Assembly: GCF_023700745.1 (NCBI RefSeq)
Contig: NZ_JAMPYG010000006.1
Span: forward strand, 1 to 64,000
Direction: 5' to 3'
DNA from: Rhodoferax sp.
Lineage (GTDB): Bacteria > Pseudomonadota > Gammaproteobacteria > Burkholderiales > Burkholderiaceae_C
Length of the DNA stretch: 64,000 nucleotides
The position numbers were made by a program, and so were the translations under genes. Positions 1 to 10,450 of this stretch are shown piece after piece; within the stretch, counting starts at the first letter, position 1; every line of letters begins with the position of its first letter. The notes beneath the pieces are model-generated. The model was not told the origin of the DNA. It saw nothing but the letters and a program-made list of their open reading frames with translations, and did no database searches.

Positions 1-808
1 ATTTGGGCAGGTAGTCGCCCAGGCCTTCGACTTCCAGGAAGACCGAGACGCGCTTGCCGTCAAAGACCGGGCCGTTGACCAGTTTGTAGCCGGGCACGTA
101 CTTTTGTACTTCCTTGATCATGGCGTGGATCGATTCGGTGATCTTGGCCTGATCGGGCTCAGCTTCAGTCAGGCAGTGCACGGTGTCGCGCATGATGAGC
201 GGGGGCTCGGCCGGGTTCAGGATGATGATGGCCTTGCCTTTTTTTGCACCACCGACTTTTTCCACCGCGCTGGCGGTGGTGCGGGTGAATTCGTCGATGT
301 TCTTGCGGGTGCCGGGGCCGGCCGATTTGCTGGCCACGGTGGCGACGATTTCGCCGTAGGCCACGGGCTGTACGCGGCTGATGGCGGCCACCATCGGGAT
401 GGTGGCCTGGCCACCGCAGGTGACCATGTTGACGTTCATTTCGCCTTTGCCGACGTGTTCGATGAGGTTGACCGGGGGCACGCAGAAGGGGCCGATGGCC
501 GCCGGGGTGAGGTCGATCATCAAGGCGCCCTGGGCGTTGACTTTGCGGCTGTTGTCGGCGTGCACGTAGGCGCTGGTGGCATCGAAGACGATTTGCACGG
601 CGTCGGCTTTCATGTGCGGCACCAGGCCGTCAACGCCGTCAGAGGTGGTTTTGATGCCCATTTCGCGGGCGCGTTTCAAGCCGTCGGATTCGGGGTCGAT
701 GCCGACCATCCACACCGGCTCCAGCACCGGGCTGCGTTGCAGTTTGGCCAGCAGGTCGGTGCCAATGTTGCCAGGGCCGATCAGGGCGCATTTGATTTTT
801 TGAGACAT
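1..808 (-). CDS. mhpF: Acetaldehyde dehydrogenase (acetylating), 3' end cut by window edge
   Basis: Oxidises acetaldehyde with CoA and NAD+ to acetyl-CoA, normally as the partner of 4-hydroxy-2-oxovalerate aldolase at the end of catechol meta-cleavage pathways. About 269 codons are visible of a family length near 300-315. The N-terminal Rossmann motif GPGNIGTD is at residues 11-18 and the catalytic cysteine lies in the MVTCGGQAT motif (Cys131). The ATG at 806-808 is the natural start because the [12 protein letters not shown] strand follows at once. It lies 50 bp downstream of the dctM gene on the same strand, so it is probably co-transcribed with the TRAP transporter. The aldolase gene would be expected just outside the window. 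The family (MhpF/BphJ/DmpF) is certain; which of these names fits best is not. Confidence 0.93.
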   Translation of the reverse strand, partial: MSQKIKCALIGPGNIGTDLLAKLQRSPVLEPVWMVGIDPESDGLKRAREMGIKTTSDGVDGLVPHMKADAVQIVFDATSAYVHADNSRKVNAQGALMIDLTPAAIGPFCVPPVNLIEHVGKGEMNVNMVTCGGQATIPMVAAISRVQPVAYGEIVATVASKSAGPGTRKNIDEFTRTTASAVEKVGGAKKGKAIIILNPAEPPLIMRDTVHCLTEAEPDQAKITESIHAMIKEVQKYVPGYKLVNGPVFDGKRVSVFLEVEGLGDYLPK

Positions 809-858
809 GGTTTGTCCTATAGATTAAATTGGTTAAAGGGTGTGTTCTGGCCCTGGCC

Positions 859-2142
859 TTACATGCCCATCAGATTGGGGAGGAACAGCGTCAGCGATGG
901 CACGTAGGTCAGCAGGATGAGCACGACGAACATCGCGATCAGGAAGGGGAAACTACCCCTGGAGACGATTTCCAGCGTCGATCCCCCGACCCTGGCCCCT
1001 ACAAACAGGTTCACGCCGACAGGCGGTGTCACCAGGCCAATGGCCAAATTGACAATCATCACAATGCCGAAGTGCACCGGGTCTACGCCCACAGCCACTA
1101 CCACCGGCAACAGGATGGGCGTCAGGATGATGATGGCCGCCAGCGTTTCCATGAACATGCCGACAAACAACAGCAGCAGGTTGATCAGCAGCAAGATGAA
1201 CATGGGGCTGTCCGTCAGTTGCACAATGGACTCGGCAATCATGACCGGAATGCGCTCAATGGCCAGCACGCGCCCGAAGATGGTGGCGGTACCCACGATG
1301 ATCATGACGGAGGCCGAGGTCAGCGCCGAACCGGCAATGATTTTGTACAAGTCCTTGAACTGGAGTTCCTTGTAGACGAAGACGCCGACGATGAAGCCGT
1401 AAATCACGCCCACGGCGGCGGCTTCGGTTGGCGTGAAGACACCGCCATAAATGCCGCCCAGAATGATGGCCGGCACCAACAGCGCCCACTTGGCATCATT
1501 GATTGCCGCCATGATCTCCCTGCCCGTATATTTTTTGTGCGCGCCACGGTAGTTGTTCTTTTTCGATTTGTAGTAGGCCACCAGAATCAAGGACAGGCCA
1601 ATCAACAGCCCGGGGATGACACCAGCCAGGAACATTTCGCTGATTGACACGTTGGAAGAGGTGGCGTAGATCACCATCGGGATACTGGGCGGAATGATGA
1701 TGCCCATGCAACCGGCAGACGCGACCAGGCCGATCGAGAAACCCTTGGGATAACCGTCGCGCGTCATGGCAGGCAACAGAATAGTGCCGACAGCGGCCAC
1801 GGTGGCTGGACCCGAGCCGGAAATGGCTGCAAAGAACATGCAGGTCACTACGGCGATGATGGCCAGACCACCGGTGAAGCGGCCAAAAAGAACATTGCCG
1901 ACATTGAGCAAACGCTTGGACAGGCCGCCATGGCCCATCAGGTCGCCAGCCAGGATAAAGAACGGCACCGCCATCAGGGGAAATGAGTCAATTGAGGTGA
2001 CCAGGCCTTGGGCGATGAAGCTGCTGCTCACCTTGCCGCTGTATAACAGTGCCCCGGTGGCCGCCAGTCCCAGGGAAATGGCAATTGGAACGCTGGTCAG
2101 CATCAGGACGACAAAAAGCCCAAAAAGCAAAAGTGAAATCAT
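859..2142 (-). CDS. dctM: TRAP transporter large permease (DctM)
   Basis: The 427-residue DctM subunit is the main membrane channel of a tripartite ATP-independent periplasmic transporter, driving uptake of an organic acid with a sodium or proton gradient. The protein is almost entirely hydrophobic with about a dozen membrane segments. It has typical family stretches such as the GSGPATVAAVG loop near residue 110 and the TPPVG motif near residue 375. Its ATG overlaps the TGA of the small permease gene by four bases (2139-2142), a sign of translational coupling. Order and strand give an operon dctP-dctQ-dctM followed by acetaldehyde dehydrogenase. That suggests the substrate enters a pathway producing acetaldehyde and pyruvate; this is inference. 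Confidence 0.95.
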   Translation of the reverse strand: MISLLLFGLFVVLMLTSVPIAISLGLAATGALLYSGKVSSSFIAQGLVTSIDSFPLMAVPFFILAGDLMGHGGLSKRLLNVGNVLFGRFTGGLAIIAVVTCMFFAAISGSGPATVAAVGTILLPAMTRDGYPKGFSIGLVASAGCMGIIIPPSIPMVIYATSSNVSISEMFLAGVIPGLLIGLSLILVAYYKSKKNNYRGAHKKYTGREIMAAINDAKWALLVPAIILGGIYGGVFTPTEAAAVGVIYGFIVGVFVYKELQFKDLYKIIAGSALTSASVMIIVGTATIFGRVLAIERIPVMIAESIVQLTDSPMFILLLINLLLLFVGMFMETLAAIIILTPILLPVVVAVGVDPVHFGIVMIVNLAIGLVTPPVGVNLFVGARVGGSTLEIVSRGSFPFLIAMFVVLILLTYVPSLTLFLPNLMGM

Positions 2143-2621
2143 GCTTGATCTCCCTTGCGAATCATTTGTACTTCTTCAAACATCTTCTGGAGAATTCGAA
2201 AGACCACCAAGCCAAAACCTACCGTGGGAGCCATGTAGACATAACCCATGGGCAGTCCCAAGGCCGACGACTCCTGGCCAAAACTGAAGATTTTGGCGGT
2301 CAAGGCGTAACCTTCCTTCATGACCAGCGCCGCAAAGACGATGAACATGAAATACGAGAACAGGTTCACGTAACGCCGGGTCGAGACTGGCAACATGTTC
2401 GTGACGGCATCCACGCGGATGTGGGCGCCCACCTTGACGGCGTAACTCACGCCGATGTACGTGGCCCAAATGAAGCAATAGCGGGCCAGCTCCTCTGACC
2501 AGGTCAGGGACTCCCCCACCACGTAGCGCATGACGATCTGCACACCAATGAGCACGGACATGAGCGACAGCAGAAACACCAGAAGCACTTCTTCCAGATT
2601 GTTGTCAATGATTTTGAACAT
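2139..2621 (-). CDS. dctQ: TRAP transporter small permease (DctQ)
   Basis: The small membrane subunit (160 residues, four predicted membrane helices) bridges the substrate receptor and the DctM channel. The frame is open further upstream, but the ATG at 2619-2621 is preferred. It has an AAGGAAA ribosome-binding site four bases upstream and gives the usual start MFKIIDNNLEE. The segment WSEELARYCFIW around residues 46-57 is characteristic of the family. The gene is followed by dctM with a four-base ATGA overlap and preceded by the dctP receptor gene with an 80-bp gap. Confidence 0.92.
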   Translation of the reverse strand: MFKIIDNNLEEVLLVFLLSLMSVLIGVQIVMRYVVGESLTWSEELARYCFIWATYIGVSYAVKVGAHIRVDAVTNMLPVSTRRYVNLFSYFMFIVFAALVMKEGYALTAKIFSFGQESSALGLPMGYVYMAPTVGFGLVVFRILQKMFEEVQMIRKGDQA

Positions 2622-2701
2622 GTGATTTCCTTGACCCGTCAGGCGTCGCAGCAAACAGCTTGCCGCGACGCATCCGGACATGAAGAAGCGATGAAACGAA
2701 A

Positions 2702-3718
2702 TTACTTCTTGTTGACTTCAGCGAGGATCTTGTCAACGATTTCCGGGCCTACTTTTTTCTTCACCTGGTCATAGATCGGGCCCATCTTTTCCGAGAACTT
2801 GGCGAACTCTTGCGGGGTCAGGGTGGTGAAGGTCACTTTGGGCATGGCGGCTTCGGCCTTGGCATCTGCCTTCTGGGCCAGGTCACGCTGGTAAGTCTTG
2901 GCATTGTTGAATGCGGTGGCAAAGATTTTCTTGTCTTCTTCGCTGAAGCGTTTGTACACGGCCGGGTTCATCAAGACCACAAACGGCGAGTAGACGTGGT
3001 TTGTCTTTGTGATGAACTTCTGGACTTCCTGGAACTTCATGTCATAGAACAGATTGATTGGGCCTTCCTGCGCGTCAAAAGTGCCTTGTTGCAGCGCGGT
3101 GAACAGTTCACCAAAAGCCAACGGTGCGGGGTTGGAGCCAATGGCTTTCCAGGCGGCGATGTGCACCTCGTTTTCCATGGTGCGCATCTTCATGCCCTTC
3201 AAATCTTCGGGGCTCTTGATGACTTTTTTGCTGTTGGTCAACTGGCGGAAACCGTTTTCCCAGTAACCCACGCCCTGAATGCCGACCTTGCTCAGGCTGC
3301 CGAGCAGACCCTGACCGATTTCGCCATCCAGCACGCGGTAAACACTCGAACGGTCCTTGAACATGAAAGGAATGTCCATCGCAAAAAATTGCTTGTTGAA
3401 GTTGCCCAGCAAGGCGGAGGAAACAAATGCCATGTCGACATTGCCCAACTGAATGCTTTCGATCAGTTCACGTTCGCTGCCCAGTTGCGAGTTCGGAAAG
3501 ATTTCCATGCTGACACGACCCTTGGTCTTGTCCTTCAGTTCCTTGCCCAGAAACTCCAGGGCAAGGTGGCCGGTATTGGTGGCCGTAGCGGCATGCCCTA
3601 CCTTGAGCACGATGTTGTCAGCAGCCATTGCCGGGCTTGACATGCCAAAAGAGAAGGCACAGAGGCCGAGCACCATGGCAACGCGGCGCGACAGCTGTTG
3701 AGGTGATTTAAAAATCAT
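2702..3718 (-). CDS. dctP: TRAP transporter substrate-binding protein (DctP)
   Basis: Periplasmic solute receptor of 338 residues. A signal peptide is visible, with basic residues RR at 11-12, a hydrophobic core and an AMA-A cleavage site near residue 33. The mature part shows the family pattern: LELF-like helices, a FPNSQLGSERE stretch near residue 75, and RTMENEVHIAAWKAIG near 180-195 containing the arginine that normally binds the substrate carboxylate. It is the first gene of the dctPQM-mhpF operon and is divergent from a FAD oxidase gene. The shared intergenic region carries a perfect palindrome at 3782-3815, a likely regulator site. The substrate is unknown, but a carboxylate is expected for this family. 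Confidence 0.94.
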   Translation of the reverse strand: MIFKSPQQLSRRVAMVLGLCAFSFGMSSPAMAADNIVLKVGHAATATNTGHLALEFLGKELKDKTKGRVSMEIFPNSQLGSERELIESIQLGNVDMAFVSSALLGNFNKQFFAMDIPFMFKDRSSVYRVLDGEIGQGLLGSLSKVGIQGVGYWENGFRQLTNSKKVIKSPEDLKGMKMRTMENEVHIAAWKAIGSNPAPLAFGELFTALQQGTFDAQEGPINLFYDMKFQEVQKFITKTNHVYSPFVVLMNPAVYKRFSEEDKKIFATAFNNAKTYQRDLAQKADAKAEAAMPKVTFTTLTPQEFAKFSEKMGPIYDQVKKKVGPEIVDKILAEVNKK

Positions 3719-3781
3719 TTTGATTGACTCCAGGGTTGTGAAATTGGCTAAAGGTGAATCATGCTGGTTGATGATTTCATC

Positions 3782-3815
3782 GACAGAATTTTAGTTGCTG
3801 GTCTAAAATTCTGTC
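3782..3815. promoter_or_regulatory. Perfect 13+8+13 palindrome, candidate operator
   Basis: The arms GACAGAATTTTAG (3782-3794) and CTAAAATTCTGTC (3803-3815) are perfect inverted copies separated by eight bases. The element lies in the divergent gap between dctP and the FAD oxidase gene. No T tract follows on either strand, so an operator fits better than a terminator. A partial copy of one arm (AAATTCTG on the minus strand, about 6212-6219) lies upstream of the nearby IclR gene. IclR control is therefore a reasonable guess but is not shown. Confidence 0.6.
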
Positions 3816-3870
3816 AACTATTAAAACCTTCTTTCAACATGTGCAAATTAATCACCAGAAAGCTATACTT

Positions 3871-5298
3871 ATGACCTCCCATCTGACCCCCCCTGCCGAC
3901 TCGACGCCGACCGCCCCCACTGCCCCGGTGGTGGTGGCTCTCCAACAGGAACTTGGGGCAACCGAAGTTCTCACCGGCGACCAGATCAGTCCGAAATACC
4001 TGAAAGACTGGAGCGATGAACGCGGTGGCACGCCGCTGGCGCTGGTGCGGCCACGCAACACGCAGCAAGTGGCACAGGTTCTGCGCATCTGCCATGCCCA
4101 TGGGCAAGCCGTGACGCCACAAGGTGGCCTGACAGGCCTGGCTGGCGGTGCGGTTCCAAGCCAGGGCAGCGTGGTCTTGTCGCTGGAGCGCATGAGTGGC
4201 ATTACCGCCATCGACACCGGCTCGGCCACCATGACCGTGCTCGCCGGCACACCCCTGCAAGTCATCCAGGAAGCAGCACAGCAAGCAGGATTTATTTACG
4301 CGCTTGATCTGGGAGCGCGCGGCTCTTGCCAGATTGGCGGCAACCTCTCAACCAATGCGGGTGGCAATCGCGTGATCCGTTATGGCATGGCGCGGGAATT
4401 GGTACTGGGTCTGGAGGTGGTGCTGGCCGATGGCACGGTGCTGTCCATGTTGAACCAGATGGTCAAGAACAATGCGGGCCCCGACCTGAAGCATTTGTTC
4501 ATTGGTAGTGAAGGCACGCTGGGTGTCATTACCCAGGCCGTGCTGCGGCTGCACCCGGGGGTGTCCGGTGCCAACACGGCGCTGGTCGCCCTGACCGATT
4601 TTGATGCCGTGGTGCAATTCCTGCGCCATGCCCAGCAATCCCTCTCGGGCCAGGTCAGTGCTTTTGAAGTCATGTGGCCTGATTTTTACCGCGCCGCCAT
4701 AGCAGTTCCAGGCACCCGGGCGCCACTGCCCGCCCACCATCCGGTTTATGTGTTGCTGGACATGCAGGGGGCGACACCCGCAACCGAGGCGGCGCGTTTT
4801 CAGGCCATGCTGGAAGAGGCCATGGCGCAAGGCTGGGTCGTGGATGCCGCCATAGCGCAATCACATGCCGAAACGCAAGACTTCTGGGCCTTGCGTGACT
4901 CGGTGTCGGAGATGCTGCAAGTCAACGCACCAACCATCAATTTCGACCTGTCCGTGCCGATTTCCAGAATTGGAAACTGCGTTGAAAAACTCATGGCAGT
5001 CATGACGGCGCGTTTCACACACTTGAAAGTCGTTTTCTTTGGTCATGTGGGAGATGGCAACATCCATGCGGTGGTCGGCCCCATCCCGCAAGACGGCGTC
5101 ACGGAACACCAGGTGGAAGAGGCGTTCTATACCATCATTCGTGACTTCTCCGGCTCGGTGTCGGCCGAGCATGGCATTGGCTTGCACAAGAAACAGTGGC
5201 TTGGCCATAGCCGCAGTCCGGCAGAAATGGCGCTGATGAAAGTCCTGAAAAACGCCATGGATCCGGGCAATATCCTGAATCCCGGAAAAATACTGTAA
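3871..5298 (+). CDS. FAD-binding oxidase, GlcD / D-2-hydroxyacid dehydrogenase family
   Basis: Flavoprotein of 475 residues with an N-terminal PCMH-type FAD-binding domain (residues about 40-220) and a C-terminal FAD-linked oxidase domain. Family features are the PQGGLTGLAGGAVP stretch that binds the FAD pyrophosphate, a GSEGTLGV motif near residue 215, and the C-terminal HVGDGNIH and SAEHGIG motifs whose histidines and glutamate form the hydroxyacid site. Such enzymes oxidise D-2-hydroxy acids such as D-lactate, glycolate or D-2-hydroxyglutarate. The ATG at 3871 is preferred over an in-frame GTG 30 bases upstream because no ribosome site precedes the GTG. No glcE or glcF partner is adjacent, so it may work alone. 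It is divergent from dctPQM and may act on the imported acid. Confidence 0.88.
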   Translation: MTSHLTPPADSTPTAPTAPVVVALQQELGATEVLTGDQISPKYLKDWSDERGGTPLALVRPRNTQQVAQVLRICHAHGQAVTPQGGLTGLAGGAVPSQGSVVLSLERMSGITAIDTGSATMTVLAGTPLQVIQEAAQQAGFIYALDLGARGSCQIGGNLSTNAGGNRVIRYGMARELVLGLEVVLADGTVLSMLNQMVKNNAGPDLKHLFIGSEGTLGVITQAVLRLHPGVSGANTALVALTDFDAVVQFLRHAQQSLSGQVSAFEVMWPDFYRAAIAVPGTRAPLPAHHPVYVLLDMQGATPATEAARFQAMLEEAMAQGWVVDAAIAQSHAETQDFWALRDSVSEMLQVNAPTINFDLSVPISRIGNCVEKLMAVMTARFTHLKVVFFGHVGDGNIHAVVGPIPQDGVTEHQVEEAFYTIIRDFSGSVSAEHGIGLHKKQWLGHSRSPAEMALMKVLKNAMDPGNILNPGKIL

Positions 5299-5346
5299 GT
5301 CAAAAACCTGGCAGCCGCGTCATCCTGATGTGCCGGCAGCCCGTCT

Positions 5347-6123
5347 TCAGGCACGCATTCCCAACTCGGCGCTGATTTGCGCGGCCACACCCTTGACCAC
5401 GGGAATCAAGGCATGCATGCGCTCGGCATCCATGTACTCCAGGGTACTGGAAACACTGATGGCGGCCACAATCTTGCGGCTGCCATCACGCAAGGGGGCA
5501 GCGACACAGCGAATGGCGTGTACGTCTTCGCCAAGGTCAAAGGTATAGCCGCCCTGTGCATAGCCACGCATCAAGCCCAACCATTGCGCCAGCGTTGTTT
5601 CTTCACGCAACAGGGGCGCATCCCGGTGATACAGCTCTGCCCATTCTTTTTCGGTCCAGTCCAGCATCAGCGCCTTGCCCACGCCAGTCGAAATGAGCGG
5701 TTTGCGCCCACCGATACGCGAGCTGATTTCCAATGAGCGCTGGCTGGAGATCTTGTCCAGATAGATAACAGAGTCCCCCTCGATGCGTGCCAGATGCACG
5801 GTATCCAGCGTGTCGCGTGCCAGTTGTTCCAGGAAAGGGTGGGAAATCCGCGTCAGTCCGGTTTGATGGAAAGCCATGAAGCCCAGTTCCAGGACTTTTC
5901 GGCCCAAGGAATAGCCCTTGCCGCCATCTGGTTTCAGATAATGGCGCTGCAGCAGCACCGACACGATCCGGTGCGCCGTGCCGTAAGTGATACCGGTTTT
6001 TTGTGCGATGTCGGAAATACTGAGCGGCCCGTCGGCAACGGCTTCAACCACGTCGAGGCCACGCAGCAAAGTCTGGCTGGTCAAGGCTTTTTTGGTATTT
6101 TCTTTCCCGATGCTATTCGTCAA
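5347..6123 (-). CDS. IclR family transcriptional regulator
   Basis: A 258-residue regulator with an N-terminal winged helix (residues about 15-75; LRGLDVVEAVADGPLSISDI leads into the recognition helix) and a C-terminal IclR effector domain carrying the DSVIYLDKI and SSRIGGRKPL-type motifs. It is convergent with the FAD oxidase gene, with 48 bp between stops. IclR proteins usually control neighbouring catabolic or transport operons. The divergent dctP/oxidase promoter with its 34-bp palindrome is the obvious candidate target. Confidence 0.92.
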   Translation of the reverse strand: MTNSIGKENTKKALTSQTLLRGLDVVEAVADGPLSISDIAQKTGITYGTAHRIVSVLLQRHYLKPDGGKGYSLGRKVLELGFMAFHQTGLTRISHPFLEQLARDTLDTVHLARIEGDSVIYLDKISSQRSLEISSRIGGRKPLISTGVGKALMLDWTEKEWAELYHRDAPLLREETTLAQWLGLMRGYAQGGYTFDLGEDVHAIRCVAAPLRDGSRKIVAAISVSSTLEYMDAERMHALIPVVKGVAAQISAELGMRA

Positions 6124-6244
6124 TCTGACACCTCCACGTCCTTTGCCGCACGAAAAACGGCAGGCGTTGTGATTCTATGTTGCTGCCAACAAACCCAAAA
6201 ACGAGGGAAGCCAGAATTTATTGGACTCTGACCTCATTATTTTT

Positions 6245-6775
6245 TCAGCGGGTGAGCGTCTCCACCGCCAGAATCGCAGCCTGCAAGCGTGCGTCATCCT
6301 GACCCCCCACTTCAATATGGGGCACATGCATGGCTTGCAGCACGTGTTGCACCTGGCTGTGGACGGCGGCGCGCACGGCTTCGCGCTGCAGGCCATCGGG
6401 CAACCGGGCCATGTCCGGGCACAACACCAGCGTCAGCGCATAACGCGCGTGCAGGGCATGGGCGCAGTCAAAAAGTGACCGGTCCGAAAAATAATGGTCG
6501 CTGTAGACGGCCGTGAGCAGCGGTGGGCTGTCGCAAAACACATAAGCGCAGCCTGCTTGCCGGGCCTGAGTGACCACTTGTTCTTCCTGCTCAAACTGGG
6601 CCCGCATGATGCCCGCCTGCTCGTCCATCCTGGGCGTGCGGCCATTTTTTTCACAAAATGCGCGCAAATATTCGGGCACCCAGAGTCCACCAAAATGCGC
6701 CGCCAGGGCTTGCGCCAAGGTATATTTGCCGGTGCACTCGGCACCGATCAGGCAGATGAGTTGCGGGCTAGGCAT
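6245..6775 (-). CDS. AAA/P-loop protein of the NadR kinase-domain type
   Basis: A 176-residue protein resembling the ribosylnicotinamide-kinase half of NadR (AAA_28-type domain). The P-loop is GAECTGKYT at residues 11-19, with a tyrosine where the usual GKS/GKT serine or threonine sits; a threonine follows directly. A FCDSPPLLTAVYS segment around residues 80-92 matches the Walker-B-like region that follows in NadR. There is no nucleotidylyltransferase domain and no helix-turn-helix, so it is not a full NadR. Its role in nicotinamide riboside salvage is a guess. It sits downstream of serS on the same strand, separated by a short degenerate palindrome. Confidence 0.6.
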   Translation of the reverse strand: MPSPQLICLIGAECTGKYTLAQALAAHFGGLWVPEYLRAFCEKNGRTPRMDEQAGIMRAQFEQEEQVVTQARQAGCAYVFCDSPPLLTAVYSDHYFSDRSLFDCAHALHARYALTLVLCPDMARLPDGLQREAVRAAVHSQVQHVLQAMHVPHIEVGGQDDARLQAAILAVETLTR

Positions 6776-6786
6776 AAAAGCAGGAG

Positions 6787-6806
6787 GTCACTGCGTTCGC
6801 AATGAC
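6787..6806. repeat. Short degenerate palindrome, family C
   Basis: GTCACTGCG-TT-CGCAATGAC forms a nine-base stem with one mismatch between serS and the NadR-like gene. It matches the better copy at 8171-8197 in sequence, and both relate to the longer imperfect palindrome at 30151-30216. It is probably a worn copy of a dispersed extragenic palindrome. Confidence 0.5.
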
Positions 6807-6819
6807 GATCATTTTGACC

Positions 6820-8145
<1,326 letters not shown>

Positions 8146-8170
8146 TTAAAAATTGGGTTGGGTGGGGGCG

Positions 8171-8197
8171 CTGTCATTGCGAGCCGCGCAATGACAG
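8171..8197. repeat. Perfect 11-bp hairpin repeat, family C
   Basis: CTGTCATTGCG (8171-8181) and CGCAATGACAG (8187-8197) pair perfectly around a five-base loop, immediately after the ispH stop codon at 8198-8200. No T run follows on the minus strand, so it is not a classical terminator. The core TCATTGCGAG resembles widespread extragenic palindromes in proteobacteria. Degenerate relatives are at 6787-6806, 30151-30216 and about 60715-60735. Confidence 0.7.
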
Positions 8198-9169
8198 CTA
8201 TTCTTTTGCTTGGTCTTCTTCATTCTGGTTCAGGCGCAGGCCCTTGGGCAGCGGGAACTTGACGCTCTCGGGATCACCGGCCATGCGCTGAACAGACACA
8301 GCGCCCAGCGCTTTCAGGCGTTCAATCACCTGGGTTACCAAAATCTCGGGCGCCGAAGCACCGGCGGTCAAGCCGACCCGGCTGCAGCCCTCAAACCACT
8401 GCGGCTGCAGTTCGTCGGCGCTGTCAACCATGTAGCCGGGCGTGCCCAGCTTGCGCGCCACCTCGGCCAGGCGATTGCTGTTGGAGCTTGTTGGACTGCC
8501 CACCACCACCACCACATCGACCTGCGGGCTCATCAGCTTGACGGCATCCTGGCGGTTTTGTGTGGCGTAGCAAATGTCCTGCTGCTTGGGCTCGCGCACA
8601 TTCGAAAAACGGGTCTTGATAGCCGTCGCAATGGCCGCTGCGTCATCGACGCTGAGGGTGGTTTGCGTGACCACGGCCAGTTTGGCGGTCTGCGCCGGCT
8701 GAATGCATGCCACATCGGCCACATCTTCCACCAGATGAATACCGCTGTCCAACTGGCCCATGGTGCCTTCCACCTCGGGGTGGCCCTTGTGGCCGATCAT
8801 GATGAACTCGTACCCCTCTTTGGCCAGCTTGGCCACTTCCACATGCACCTTGGTCACCAGCGGACAAGTGGCATCAAAAATCTGGAAACCACGCGCAGCG
8901 GCTTCCTGTTGCACCGCCCGACTCACGCCATGGGCAGAAAAAACCAGCGTGGCACCCGCTGGCACATCATCAAGCTCTTCAATAAAAATGGCACCCTTGG
9001 CCTTCAGGTCGTTCACCACATAGGTGTTGTGCACGATCTCATGGCGCACATAAATGGGGGCGCCAAACTTGGCCAGCGCACGCTCCACAATCTCAATGGC
9101 GCGGTCCACGCCGGCGCAAAAGCCGCGTGGCTCGGCCAACAGAACCTCAACGCCTGCATTCATGTTCAT
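8198..9169 (-). CDS. ispH: 4-hydroxy-3-methylbut-2-enyl diphosphate reductase
   Basis: The last enzyme of the non-mevalonate isoprenoid pathway, an iron-sulfur reductase making IPP and DMAPP. The 323-residue protein shows [13 protein letters not shown] near residue 16, [19 protein letters not shown] and [11 protein letters not shown], which include the three cysteines holding the cluster. [10 protein letters not shown] is also present. The start overlaps the slpA stop by four bases (ATGA, 9166-9169); a second in-frame ATG two codons on is also possible. Coupling to an SlpA-type FKBP is common in proteobacteria. Confidence 0.98.
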   Translation of the reverse strand: MNMNAGVEVLLAEPRGFCAGVDRAIEIVERALAKFGAPIYVRHEIVHNTYVVNDLKAKGAIFIEELDDVPAGATLVFSAHGVSRAVQQEAAARGFQIFDATCPLVTKVHVEVAKLAKEGYEFIMIGHKGHPEVEGTMGQLDSGIHLVEDVADVACIQPAQTAKLAVVTQTTLSVDDAAAIATAIKTRFSNVREPKQQDICYATQNRQDAVKLMSPQVDVVVVVGSPTSSNSNRLAEVARKLGTPGYMVDSADELQPQWFEGCSRVGLTAGASAPEILVTQVIERLKALGAVSVQRMAGDPESVKFPLPKGLRLNQNEEDQAKE

Positions 9170-9630
9170 AACACCCCGATCACCTGTACTTCAAACGTCA
9201 CCGGGTGCCCCGCCAGCGGGTGGTTGAAGTCAAACCGTACCGCCTCACCCTTGTCATCACTGCGAAAATCCACAATCACACCGGCAAATTCGCCTTGGCC
9301 GTCAGGTGTCACAAACTTGACCACATCCCCCACGGCGTAGGTTTCATCGGCCGCCCCCAGATCAGTGAGCTCCTTGCGCGCCATCCACTGCAGCATGTCG
9401 GGGCTGCGCGGGCCAAAAGCTTCGCCCGCCGACAATTCGATGGTGGTGCGGGTGCCCTCGGCCAGCCCGATCAGGCGTGCTTCGACCGCTGGTGCGAGTT
9501 CACCCGTGCCCAGGGTGAGCGTGGCAGGCGCGGAGGCAAAGGTATTGACCACATCACCGGCTGGACCGCTCAGACGGTAGTGCAGGGTCAAAAAAGAGCC
9601 GGGTTGAATCGTGGAACAAGTGCTTGTCAT
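9166..9630 (-). CDS. slpA: FKBP-type peptidyl-prolyl isomerase, SlpA class
   Basis: A 154-residue cytosolic FKBP/SlyD-like prolyl isomerase and chaperone. It opens with the FKBP strand [13 protein letters not shown]. It then has the [17 protein letters not shown] and [15 protein letters not shown] regions and the SlyD/SlpA insert-in-flap domain around residues 75-130, ending in [16 protein letters not shown]. The reading frame is open far upstream, but only the ATG at 9628-9630 gives a family-length protein. It is divergent from radC, and ispH follows with a four-base overlap. Confidence 0.95.
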   Translation of the reverse strand: MTSTCSTIQPGSFLTLHYRLSGPAGDVVNTFASAPATLTLGTGELAPAVEARLIGLAEGTRTTIELSAGEAFGPRSPDMLQWMARKELTDLGAADETYAVGDVVKFVTPDGQGEFAGVIVDFRSDDKGEAVRFDFNHPLAGHPVTFEVQVIGVL

Positions 9631-9748
9631 GAAAATCCTGTGCGTCAGTGTCGCGATGTAGGTGGGCCGATCATGTCCTGCAATAACCCCCAGGTCAAAA
9701 TCCTCGGGGCGCTGGCATAAACTGGGTGACATTGTAAAAGCCCACACC

Positions 9749-10450
9749 ATGCCCCTCAAAGACCTGCCCCCCGATGCCCGTCCGCGTGAAAAAATGCTGG
9801 CTCGCGGCCCTGGCGCCTTAAGTGACGTGGAGTTGCTGGCGCTGCTGCTGCGCACCGGCATCAAGGGCAAAGGTGTGTTTCAACTGGCCCGGGAGTTGCT
9901 CGACATCCGGCCTGGCGCCGACGGCCAGAATGGCTTTGATGGCATTGCCGGCCTGCTCAACGCCACCGCGGACGACCTCAAGCCGGTCAAGGGACTGGGT
10001 CCGGCCAAACGTTCCGAGCTTTTGGCGGTACTGGAGCTGGCGCGCCGTGCCCTGACGCAGCGGCTGCAGGAGCGAACCGTTTTTGCCACACCAGATGCGG
10101 TCAAGCACTACCTGCAGTTGCATCTGGCGGCACGCCCCTACGAAATGTTTGCCGTCCTTTTTCTGGACGTGCAAAACCGGTTGCTGGCGATGGAAGAGCT
10201 GTTTCGTGGCACCCTGAGCCAGACCAGCGTCTATCCACGCGAGGTGGTGCTGCGCGCCCTGCACCACCAGGCCGCCGCCGTGGTGCTGTCGCACAACCAC
10301 CCCAGCGGCTCGGTGCAACCATCACGGGCCGACGAAATGCTGACGCAAACCCTGAAAACCACCTTGGCCCTGATCGACGTGCGCGTGCTCGACCACGTCA
10401 TCGTGGCCCCGGGCGAGGCGCTGTCGATGGCCGAGCGGGGCTTGCTGTGA
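9749..10450 (+). CDS. radC: RadC family JAB/MPN domain protein
   Basis: A 233-residue RadC protein. The N-terminal helix-hairpin-helix region ([17 protein letters not shown]) is followed by the JAMM metalloprotease-like motif [14 protein letters not shown] near residues 185-198, the zinc site of the MPN fold. The biochemical role of RadC is still unclear despite the old repair name. The start [15 protein letters not shown] is at 9749, although the frame is open 87 bases further up. Its TGA overlaps the GTG start of the downstream Smr gene, indicating coupling. Confidence 0.96.
   Translation: MPLKDLPPDARPREKMLARGPGALSDVELLALLLRTGIKGKGVFQLARELLDIRPGADGQNGFDGIAGLLNATADDLKPVKGLGPAKRSELLAVLELARRALTQRLQERTVFATPDAVKHYLQLHLAARPYEMFAVLFLDVQNRLLAMEELFRGTLSQTSVYPREVVLRALHHQAAAVVLSHNHPSGSVQPSRADEMLTQTLKTTLALIDVRVLDHVIVAPGEALSMAERGLL

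Noticed and set aside
829-1647. Long plus-strand open frame opposite dctM, rich in His, Asp and Gln.
   Set aside because: It is the antisense shadow of a high-GC membrane-protein gene. The same composition occurs opposite many genes here, for example 56111-57724 and 58605-60497.
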